Positions 24,427-30,350 of a DNA stretch of 30,350 nt are shown in pieces. The translations under genes and the position numbers were made by a program. Positions within the stretch are counted from its first letter, which is position 1. Each line of letters starts with the position of its first letter. Below the pieces are notes generated by a model. The model searched no databases, was not told the DNA's origin, and worked only from the letters and a program-made list of their open reading frames with translations. The stretch is from JANMZR01 sp031383555 (GTDB lineage: Bacteria; Bacteroidota; Bacteroidia; Cytophagales; Spirosomataceae), in NCBI GenBank assembly GCA_031383555.1, contig JANMZR010000072.1, forward strand, positions 1 to 30,350. The letters run 5' to 3'.

Positions 24427-25233
24427 TTAAATTCTCTTTTCAACCCAATCTGTCATATATTCAATCACCTCCGCTTTATTAGTTTCGTTAAAAATTTCAT
24501 GGTAGGCTCCTTCCCATTCTTTATAAGTTTTGTCAATACTTTTGGCATCAGTAAAAAGCTGTTTTGAACCTTTGATATTTGTAATTTTATCGGCACCACC
24601 ATGCATTATGAGCACAGGATAATTGAAATTTTGAAATTTCGGCTTTATTTCTCCAATTCTTTCTAAAAGAGCCTTACCTAGACCAGCTTTTGTACCCCCC
24701 AAATAATTGAGTTGGTCTGCAGCATACTTTTCAACTTCAACTGGGTCACGAGAAACAAGCTTTACATCCAATTTCTGGGTAGGCAAATTGGGTAAAATAC
24801 TTCCTAATAAATTAACAATTTTTATTAAAAAATACGAAATGTCTTCTCCAACTTCCAAGGCAGGACCAGATAAAATAACTCCATTAACATTATTTCTTTC
24901 GTTGAAAAGCAAAAAATCGGTCACAATTAAGCCGCCCATGCTATGCCCTAAAATAAAAAATGGGATGTCCTTTGGGATAGATTGATAAACTATTTCTACA
25001 TCTTCACGGTATTCATCAACCGATTTTATATTCACTTTTGGGCCTTCAGACTGGCCATGGCCACGAAGATCGAAAGTAAAAACGTTAAGCCCTATTTTAT
25101 TCAAAGCTTCTGCCACATGTGCGTATCGAAGGCAATGCTCATGAAGCCCATGAACAATTAAAATATTAGCTTTTGGGCTTTCAATCAGATAGTTGTTTGT
25201 AAAAAGATTTAGATTGTCAGTAGTTTTTATCAT
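24427..25233 (-). CDS. monoacylglycerol lipase-like hydrolase
   Basis: A 268-residue alpha/beta hydrolase of the monoacylglycerol lipase/lysophospholipase type (hydrolase_4). Signature segments are IVHGLHEHCLRY, FDLRGHGQSEG, the nucleophile Ser98 in GHSMGG, Asp215 in HGGADKITN and His245 in GAYHEIFNE. The cap region (about 125-195) is hydrophobic (YFLIKIVNLLGSILPNLP). It lacks a signal peptide. It would cut monoacylglycerol or a related ester to a free fatty acid. Its leader contains a GC-rich imperfect hairpin. It probably forms a unit with the hydrolase downstream (56 bp gap). Confidence 0.93.
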   Translation of the reverse strand: MIKTTDNLNLFTNNYLIESPKANILIVHGLHEHCLRYAHVAEALNKIGLNVFTFDLRGHGQSEGPKVNIKSVDEYREDVEIVYQSIPKDIPFFILGHSMGGLIVTDFLLFNERNNVNGVILSGPALEVGEDISYFLIKIVNLLGSILPNLPTQKLDVKLVSRDPVEVEKYAADQLNYLGGTKAGLGKALLERIGEIKPKFQNFNYPVLIMHGGADKITNIKGSKQLFTDAKSIDKTYKEWEGAYHEIFNETNKAEVIEYMTDWVEKRI

Positions 25234-25243
25234 GAGAAAAAAC

Positions 25244-25275
25244 AGCCCCTCAACCCCTGATGGGGGAGTTTGGCT
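25244..25275. repeat. GC-rich imperfect hairpin (AGCC..CCCC-TGAT-GGGG..GGCT)
   Basis: An isolated G/C-rich element in AT-rich DNA, 10 bp upstream of the lipase-like start at 25233. The inner stem is CCCC(TGAT)GGGG (25254-25265) and the outer pair AGCC/GGCT (25244-25247, 25272-25275), with mismatches between. It resembles degenerate CCCCTGAAGGGG-type intergenic repeats that I recall from Bacteroidota genomes. Confidence 0.4.
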
Positions 25276-25299
25276 TAGGATTTAATTGTTAAATTGGGT

Positions 25300-25336
25300 A
25301 AAAAAAATAAAAATTGAGTAGAATTTCTACCCAATT
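25300..25336 (-). terminator. rho-independent terminator after the Lys/Ala-rich gene
   Basis: On the minus strand a 10-bp stem (AATTGGGTAG, loop AAATT, CTACTCAATT; 25312-25336) with one G-U pair is followed by a T-rich tract (25311 down to 25300). It lies 42 bp after the stop at 25379. It separates the phasin-like gene from the lipase-like pair. Confidence 0.75.
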
Positions 25337-25378
25337 AACTTTTGCTTTTCTAATTATGTATTTTAAAGAAAGTACTTT

Positions 25379-25909
25379 TTATTTCTTCTTCCCTTTCAAA
25401 ATTCCTTTCAACGGATTTTCGATCAAATGGCTTTCTTTAATAGTATCAACTGTCTCAGAAAATGCTTTTTTTGCTGTTTCAGTAACAGTTTTTTGATTTG
25501 AAGTCATAACTTTAGCTGTATCGCCCATTAATTCTTTTCCCATTTCCAATGCTTTTTTACCTGCTTTAGCATACATACCTGCCACAGTTTTAGTAGTTTG
25601 GATTGAGCTACCTATTATTTTTGAGCCTGCTTTTGTAACGATTTTACTTGTGGCTTTGCCAGCATCAATCATTTTCGATAAAGTTGATTTCTCTTTTGGA
25701 GCTTTCGGGGCCTCCACTTTTGGTGCAACATTTGGTTTCAATATTTGCGTAGGCTTGTTTATTTTTGGTGCAGCAACTTTTGCAGCAGGTTTAGTCGCAA
25801 CCGGTTTAGTAACAACTTTTACTTTCGGTGTGGTCGCTTTTTTCACGGCTTTTACTTCTGCTTTGACTTCAGCTACTTTTACTGTTTTTTTAACTTCTTG
25901 ATTTTCCAT
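25379..25909 (-). CDS. Lys/Ala/Pro-rich phasin-like protein
   Basis: A 176-residue highly basic protein with two parts. Residues 1-75 are a low-complexity, histone-H1/AlgP-like tail (repeats of VK, KPA and APK: VTKPVATKPAAKVAAPK). Residues 76-176 are one long run of amphipathic helix rich in Ala/Lys/Thr/Gly (KMIDAGKATSKIVTKAGSKI, MYAKAGKKALEMGKELMGDT, TETAKKAFSETVDTIKES), ending KGKKK. This is the composition of granule-coating phasins such as PhaF, whose KPAA-type tail binds DNA, but the order is reversed here. Basic tail plus amphipathic helix near a WS/DGAT gene suggests a lipid-droplet surface protein able to touch DNA. It has its own -7 box and terminator. The family is not formally assigned. 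Confidence 0.8.
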   Translation of the reverse strand: MENQEVKKTVKVAEVKAEVKAVKKATTPKVKVVTKPVATKPAAKVAAPKINKPTQILKPNVAPKVEAPKAPKEKSTLSKMIDAGKATSKIVTKAGSKIIGSSIQTTKTVAGMYAKAGKKALEMGKELMGDTAKVMTSNQKTVTETAKKAFSETVDTIKESHLIENPLKGILKGKKK

Positions 25910-25952
25910 GGTATTTTTTAATTAGATTTTGTAGTTTTTAAAATTTATACTC

Positions 25953-25960
25953 CAAAGTTA
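25953..25960 (-). promoter_or_regulatory. -7 box (TAACTTTG) for the phasin-like gene
   Basis: The minus strand has TAACTTTG, a perfect TAnnTTTG identical to the box of the PhyH-family gene, 43 bp before the ATG at 25909. The remaining part of 25910-26160 shows no gene with a start codon. Confidence 0.45.
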
Positions 25961-26160
25961 AAAATAACAAGTTACAAGAAAGTTACATATTTTTTAAACC
26001 CTGATTACGCTAAAGGAACGATGACGAAAAAAATATTTGGCGAAATAGCCATAAAGTTCGAAAAGCTGGCCTACTAAATTTGCAAAAAAAATACCGCAAA
26101 TGGTAATGATAAAAAGGTGTTTTGGGTTTAATATTAGATTTGAATTTAGTAAAAAATATT

Positions 26161-27033
26161 CTATAGCGCAAGTATGCTCTCATAAACTTTCCTTGTTTCT
26201 GGCAATGGTTTTATGCCAAATTCTTCTTTTAAAACTTGCTCACAAACTTGGTAAGTTTTTATGGCCATTGGTCGATTACCTTTTTTCAAATAAGCCTGCA
26301 TTTGTATTCGATAGGCGTCTTCCCAAACTACATCCACCAAAAGTGCATTTTGAGCAATTTGGATACTTTCAACTGGGTTTTCGTTTAATAATAAATCCGA
26401 TAATTCTATTGCGGCATTAAGGTATATTAATTGCAGGCGCTCCCGCTCATCGGCACTCCAGTCTTCATATACTCTATCGGGTAAAAAGCTGCCTTTGTAC
26501 AGTTCTAATGCCAAGCGATAGGCTTTTTTTGCTCCCTTTTCATCAGTGCTAAGCAATTGATTTCCAATAGATATGAGCGCTTCAAAGGCAAAAGAATCTA
26601 TAAATATCTGCTCAAAATTAAGTTGGTAGGCGTGTCCGTTTCTTTGCAAATAATTGGTTTCCGAATGACTCTTACGGTCTGGTTCTAGTGCTTTATTAAT
26701 ACCATGTAGTGCTACTTTGAAGCCTTGGTCGTCGAGGTCATCTTCCCAAAGTTTATCTACAATACTATCTTTTAATAATGCTTTTCGACTTCGAGCGATT
26801 AAGAAAAACTGGAACAATTGTACGGATTTATCACGACCCCAGTCTTTAGAATTAAGTTTTTTGCCATTTACCCAAACCTCAAAATTGCCTAAAGTTTGCA
26901 CTTTTATTTTGGCTGATTCTTTTTTGGCAAGAATTTGGGAAATTTGACTAAAAGCATCAGAAAGTGTTTCCCGACCTCCCTCTACAATAGATAGGGATTT
27001 AAGCTGCTTTAAATTTGAACTATTGTCTTTCAA
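26161..27033 (-). CDS. BTAD (SARP-like) transcriptional regulator
   Basis: A 290-residue DNA-binding protein. After about 40 residues, a winged-helix domain begins with VQTLGNFEVWVNGKKLNSKD and has ARSRKALLKDSIVDKLWED and ALHGINKALEP, the OmpR-like fold of SARP regulators. The C-terminal bacterial transcriptional activator domain (about 150-290) is a set of helical TPR-like repeats (AYRLALELYKGSFLPD, YEDWSADERERLQLIYLNA, VVWEDAYRIQMQAYLKKGN, EFGIKPLPETRKVYESIL). No kinase or ATPase domain is fused. It starts 15 bp after the stop of the WRG-domain phasin-like gene, so the two form an operon, divergent from WS/DGAT. It is the natural candidate for control of the lipid locus. Confidence 0.9.
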   Translation of the reverse strand: MKDNSSNLKQLKSLSIVEGGRETLSDAFSQISQILAKKESAKIKVQTLGNFEVWVNGKKLNSKDWGRDKSVQLFQFFLIARSRKALLKDSIVDKLWEDDLDDQGFKVALHGINKALEPDRKSHSETNYLQRNGHAYQLNFEQIFIDSFAFEALISIGNQLLSTDEKGAKKAYRLALELYKGSFLPDRVYEDWSADERERLQLIYLNAAIELSDLLLNENPVESIQIAQNALLVDVVWEDAYRIQMQAYLKKGNRPMAIKTYQVCEQVLKEEFGIKPLPETRKVYESILAL

Positions 27034-27048
27034 AATATTCGTCGGTTG

Positions 27049-27606
27049 TTATTTTGAAGATTTTTTTTGACTTTTTGAAAAAGCTTCCACCTTTTTATTC
27101 AAAGCCACTATTTGCTCCGACATATCAACTAATTTTTCCAATATTTTTCGAGAATCAGATTTGGTAGAGCCAAAAATATCCTCAAGTTCAATTTTTTTAC
27201 CAAACCTTTCTTCAATTTTATGCTCCAAATTATCCCCAATTTGCTGGAATTGCTCTGTTATTTGTTCTTGAATATGAGCAGCTTGCTTTTTAGGGTCTTT
27301 TATGGTTTCCATCACCATTTTTGGGGCTTCGGAAGCAACTTTTTTCCAAAAATCAAAGCTTTTCGATAAAATTCCTTTCTGCTCCTCTTCAGGTTTATCT
27401 TCCACCGCTTTTTGGGTTAAATCACCCAATTTATTTTTAACAAATTCAGTTGCGGCATTGTAATCTGAAATGCGTATTTCATCACCTGATTGCACATGAC
27501 GAATATTGCCACGCCACTGTATTTGTGGCTCACCTTCGTCTGATTTATATATTTTTTGCGAAAGCCGTAAAACAAATGAGGCTGTTTCTTCTTTTTTTTC
27601 TGGCAT
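27049..27606 (-). CDS. phasin-like helical protein with N-terminal WRGxIxHV domain
   Basis: A 185-residue soluble protein. The first 55 residues form a small beta-rich module, SFVLRLSQKIY, QIQWRGNIRHVQSGDEIRIS and YNAATEFVKNKL, a pattern (WRGxIxHVQSGE) I recall from uncharacterised proteins of several phyla. Residues about 80-185 are long amphipathic helix and coiled coil (FDFWKKVASEAPKMVMETI, EQITEQFQQIGDNLEHKIEE, LVDMSEQIVALNKKVEAF), ending in Lys/Ser. This resembles PHA-granule phasins and their C-terminal coiled-coil oligomerisation zipper. It is divergent from the WS/DGAT gene with 79 bp between, and 15 bp upstream of the BTAD gene. A lipid-droplet coat role is inferred from context and helix pattern. 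Confidence 0.82.
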   Translation of the reverse strand: MPEKKEETASFVLRLSQKIYKSDEGEPQIQWRGNIRHVQSGDEIRISDYNAATEFVKNKLGDLTQKAVEDKPEEEQKGILSKSFDFWKKVASEAPKMVMETIKDPKKQAAHIQEQITEQFQQIGDNLEHKIEERFGKKIELEDIFGSTKSDSRKILEKLVDMSEQIVALNKKVEAFSKSQKKSSK

Positions 27607-27685
27607 GGTATTTCTAAATATTATGCAATTATTTAATTAAAATTAACTATTTTCGTTGATATACAACTATTACAAGCGTACAAAA

Positions 27686-29506
27686 ATGATAGACAAACTT
27701 ACAAAAAACTTAATCAATAACAATTTGCAACATATTTCGGGTATGGATGCAACTTTTTTATATACCGAAAGCCCGAATAGTCCCATGAACATTGGTTCGG
27801 TGATAGTGATTGAAGGCTCCCTTGATTTTGATACTTTCAAAAGGATACTTTTATCGAGAATTCACCAATTTAAAAAGCTTCGTCAAAGGTTGGTTTATGT
27901 GCCTTTGAGTATAGACTATCCCTATTGGGTGGATGATCCAAATTTCAATATTGACCTACATATCAAGCATATAGCCCTTCCACAAAAAGGAAGTTGGAAA
28001 GAATTGCGACAAACGGCCTCACAGTTTTTTTCCGAACCATTAGACCAAAACAAACCACTTTGGAACATGACTTTTGTTGAAGGACTCAATAATATTCCAC
28101 AAGTACCTGCAGGCTCAGTGGCTATTATTACAAAAATACATCATGTGGCGGTCGACGGTGTTGGTGGAGCCGGTTTAATGAGCTTATTTTTGGATTTTAC
28201 ATCTGAGAAAAGAGAAATCCCAGAGCCAAAACCTTATAAACCAGAACCAATTCCCAATGAAATTTCATTGATGATTAATAGTACATTAAGCTTTGCTAAA
28301 GATCCTTTAAAATTTCCCAAACTAGTAACAAGTGCACTCACTGCTACTTTAAAGGCAGGTTTTCTAACCAGAGTGCAAAAGATGGATTTACCTACTGTGC
28401 CGTTTACAGCACCCAATACTCCTTTAAATGGCATTGTTTCAGCCCAAAGAAAATGGAACTCAGCCATACTTTCATTAGAGAGAATAATTGCGTTAAAAAA
28501 TATTATGGGAGCTACCGTGAACGACGTACTATTGGCAATTTGTGCGGGAGCATTACGAAGATATTTGAAGGAAAAAGGGAAATTGCCAGAGAAATCGCTA
28601 GTGGCAATGGTGCCCATTTCAACACGTACGCAAAGCGAATCAGAGCAGATTGACAACCAAGTTTCGGCTATGTTTGTACAAATTGCAACAAATATTGAAG
28701 ACCCAATACAAAGATTAGAAACTATTCAAGAAAATACTAACCGAGGTAAAACGTACCAAGGTGCTTTAGGAGCCAAAACATTGGCCAACATGGCGGAGGC
28801 TGTACCCTTTGGCATTGCCAATCAAGCGGCAAGATTGTACTCAAAATTTAAAATTTCGGAGTTTCATAAGCCACCATTTAATGTAACCATTACTAATGTA
28901 CCTGGCCCAAAAATGCCTCTTTATACCAATGGCCATAAAATGCTATCGGTAATGGGGTCTGCGCCAGTTTTGGATGGTTTGGGACTCATAATCACTATAT
29001 TAAGCTACGATGGATATGTGACAATTAGCCCAACTTCCGATGTAAATTCAATGCCTGATTTGGATAATTTCACTAAATATTTACGAGAATCGGCCAATGA
29101 ATTGGAAGCAGCCATATTGGCCCATACTACTAAAAAAGAAAGCAATAAACCTAAAAAAATCACAAAACCCGCATCAGAGAAGCTCTTCATCGACTTGGGA
29201 AAATTCCTCAAACTTATGCCTGACAATGGCAAACCGAAATCCGGTATTTTTCAGTTTTCAGTAAAAGGAGACCAACCGTCAAAATGGATTGTTGATATCA
29301 GCAAATATCCGGGAACAGTTGTAAAAGGCGAAATAGAAAAGCCAGATGCCACTTTTTCAGTTGAAGAGGAGCATTTAATGAAAATTGCTTCTGGAAAATT
29401 AGACGTCCAAACAGCATTTATTCAAGGCCGTTTAAAAGTAGATGGTGACTTTGATCAAGCCATGAAATTGGCAAAAATATTGGGGAAAATGTTGGCAGAA
29501 AAGTAA
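27686..29506 (+). CDS. wax ester synthase/diacylglycerol acyltransferase fused to SCP2
   Basis: A 606-residue enzyme making neutral lipid by transferring acyl groups from acyl-CoA to long-chain alcohol or diacylglycerol. I use ATG 27686; a TTG 30 bp upstream is in frame. The catalytic HHVAVDG is at 152-158 (HHxxxDG), Asn279-Asp280 in VNDVLLAICAGALRRYL, and TNVPGP at 403-408, all WS/DGAT signatures; PLWNMTFVEGL precedes the active site. After residue about 478 a Lys-rich linker leads to an extra C-terminal domain (about 500-606; IFQFSVKGDQPSKWIVDI, GEIEKPDATFSVEEEHL, IASGKLDVQTAFIQGRLKVDGD). That is an SCP2 sterol/lipid-carrier fold. Usual bacterial WS/DGATs stop near 450-500 residues. It is divergent from the phasin-like/BTAD operon. 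Confidence 0.93.
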   Translation: MIDKLTKNLINNNLQHISGMDATFLYTESPNSPMNIGSVIVIEGSLDFDTFKRILLSRIHQFKKLRQRLVYVPLSIDYPYWVDDPNFNIDLHIKHIALPQKGSWKELRQTASQFFSEPLDQNKPLWNMTFVEGLNNIPQVPAGSVAIITKIHHVAVDGVGGAGLMSLFLDFTSEKREIPEPKPYKPEPIPNEISLMINSTLSFAKDPLKFPKLVTSALTATLKAGFLTRVQKMDLPTVPFTAPNTPLNGIVSAQRKWNSAILSLERIIALKNIMGATVNDVLLAICAGALRRYLKEKGKLPEKSLVAMVPISTRTQSESEQIDNQVSAMFVQIATNIEDPIQRLETIQENTNRGKTYQGALGAKTLANMAEAVPFGIANQAARLYSKFKISEFHKPPFNVTITNVPGPKMPLYTNGHKMLSVMGSAPVLDGLGLIITILSYDGYVTISPTSDVNSMPDLDNFTKYLRESANELEAAILAHTTKKESNKPKKITKPASEKLFIDLGKFLKLMPDNGKPKSGIFQFSVKGDQPSKWIVDISKYPGTVVKGEIEKPDATFSVEEEHLMKIASGKLDVQTAFIQGRLKVDGDFDQAMKLAKILGKMLAEK

Positions 29507-29548
29507 ATATTTTTTTTAAAATTCTACAAAATTAAATTTCTAAAACCT

Positions 29549-30350
29549 ATGTTTTTTCAAATATCACTCGCCGAATGGTCATTGAACAAGGCTATTTTTA
29601 GCAGTAAAATCAGCAATTTGGATTTTCCGGCAATTGCAAAAAATGATTTTGGCATTGAAATAATTGAATTTGTGAACACATGTTTTTTTTCGGAAGGTAA
29701 AACATTTCAAGAAAATGGCGCTAATACTAATTATTTGAAAGAACTTTTGATGCGATGTAACGATAATGGTGTAAAAAATCATTTGATTATGTGTGATCGG
29801 GAAGGCAATTTGGGCGATGCTGATGCCAAAAAGCGCCAAATTGCAGTTGAAAACCATTATAAATGGGTTGAAGCTGCCAAATATTTGGGCTGTGAAACCA
29901 TTCGTGTAAATGCAGCTGGTGAAGGCAGCGCCGGTGAAGTTACAAAAAATGCTGTAGATGGACTTTCAAAACTTTGTGAATTTGCAGAAACCATGAATAT
30001 CAATGTGATAGTAGAAAATCATGGAAGCTATTCCTCCGACGGAAAATGGCTCGCCAATGTAATCAAACTGGTTAATCATGAAAACTGTGGCACTTTGCCA
30101 GATTTTGGCAACTTTTGCATGGAATATGAAATTGCTGGAGATTGGCATTCAAAATGCCTAAAAGAGTATGATAAATATTTGGGAATGGAAGAGCTAATGC
30201 CCTTTGCCAAAGGGGTTTCAGCTAAAGCAATGCGTTTTTTGCCCGATGGCACAGAAGCCGATATAGATTTTGAAAGAATGTTTAAAATTGTAAAAAATTC
30301 GGGCTTTAAAGGTATCGTTGGCATCGAATATGAAGGCGAGCAAATGAGTG
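29549..30350 (+). CDS. sugar phosphate isomerase/epimerase, cut by window end
   Basis: An open frame from ATG 29549 runs to the window edge without a stop (267 codons). It encodes a xylose-isomerase-like TIM barrel: SLAEWSLNKAIF at the start, FGIEIIEFVN, LGCETIRVNAAGEG, the metal-site strands VIVENHGSYSSDG, LPDFGNFC, the later MPFAKGVSAKAM, and IVGIEYEGE near the cut. Glu in VENHG, Asp in PDFGN and Glu in IEYEG are likely metal ligands. Such proteins act on sugars such as inosose or ketohexoses; the substrate is unknown. It lies 42 bp after the WS/DGAT gene on the same strand. It is probably nearly complete. Confidence 0.9.
   Translation, partial: MFFQISLAEWSLNKAIFSSKISNLDFPAIAKNDFGIEIIEFVNTCFFSEGKTFQENGANTNYLKELLMRCNDNGVKNHLIMCDREGNLGDADAKKRQIAVENHYKWVEAAKYLGCETIRVNAAGEGSAGEVTKNAVDGLSKLCEFAETMNINVIVENHGSYSSDGKWLANVIKLVNHENCGTLPDFGNFCMEYEIAGDWHSKCLKEYDKYLGMEELMPFAKGVSAKAMRFLPDGTEADIDFERMFKIVKNSGFKGIVGIEYEGEQMS

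Noticed and set aside
26100..26420. 106-codon plus-strand frame opposite the BTAD gene
   Set aside because: Antisense to a clear regulator gene; no domain.
29579..30324. Minus-strand frames near the window end
   Set aside because: All lie opposite the sugar isomerase/epimerase gene, which has clear TIM-barrel motifs.
1..30350. CRISPR array, tRNA, rRNA, integrase or transposase
   Set aside because: No regularly spaced repeats, no cloverleaf or rRNA-like sequence, and no recombinase or transposase motif was seen.

Overview
The window reads as a chromosomal segment of a Bacteroidota bacterium, most likely a Cytophagia-type environmental species. The support is low GC, A-rich leaders with no Shine-Dalgarno, several TAnnTTTG -7 boxes, an OmpA protein with PD40 repeats, a SusC-type plug protein, and family matches typical of that phylum. 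Genus cannot be read from the sequence. I saw no rRNA, tRNA, CRISPR, transposase or phage gene, and no gene-free stretch over 300 bases.

Layout. 1-3908 (minus): a two-component system whose regulator and kinase genes are separated by two secreted-protein genes (a DUF1566-like protein and a beta-helix protein). 4066-5271 (plus): an MFS transporter with a clear terminator. 5479-10114 (minus): a short-chain dehydrogenase, an OmpA/PD40 protein, an unlisted 45-residue membrane protein, a beta-carbonic anhydrase and a bestrophin-type channel; the last three look like a bicarbonate-handling unit. 10167-14324 (plus): a secreted amidohydrolase, an S9 peptidase and a small lipoprotein. 14335-16237 (minus): an M20 peptidase and a seven-helix membrane protein.

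16287-20104 is the most accessory-looking part. A Panacea-like/DUF488 fusion and its unnamed partner form a tight pair, divergent from a GC-rich Y-family DNA polymerase. Between them is a 16-bp inverted repeat carrying two facing -7 boxes. The partner protein and the polymerase carry the same QLNLF clamp-binding-type motif. A frameshifted AlkD-type DNA glycosylase gene follows. This reads as a small DNA-transaction cluster, some of it probably acquired.

20235-23570: a TonB-plug-only lipoprotein, an aldo/keto reductase, a phytanoyl-CoA dioxygenase and a divergent AraC regulator. 23681-29506 is the best candidate for a coherent new system, a neutral-lipid storage locus: two alpha/beta hydrolases, a Lys/Ala/Pro-rich phasin-like protein, a BTAD (SARP-like) regulator, a second helical phasin-like protein, and a wax-ester synthase/diacylglycerol acyltransferase fused to an SCP2 lipid-binding domain. 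Together they could make, coat, tether and mobilise lipid droplets. The window ends inside a sugar phosphate isomerase/epimerase gene.
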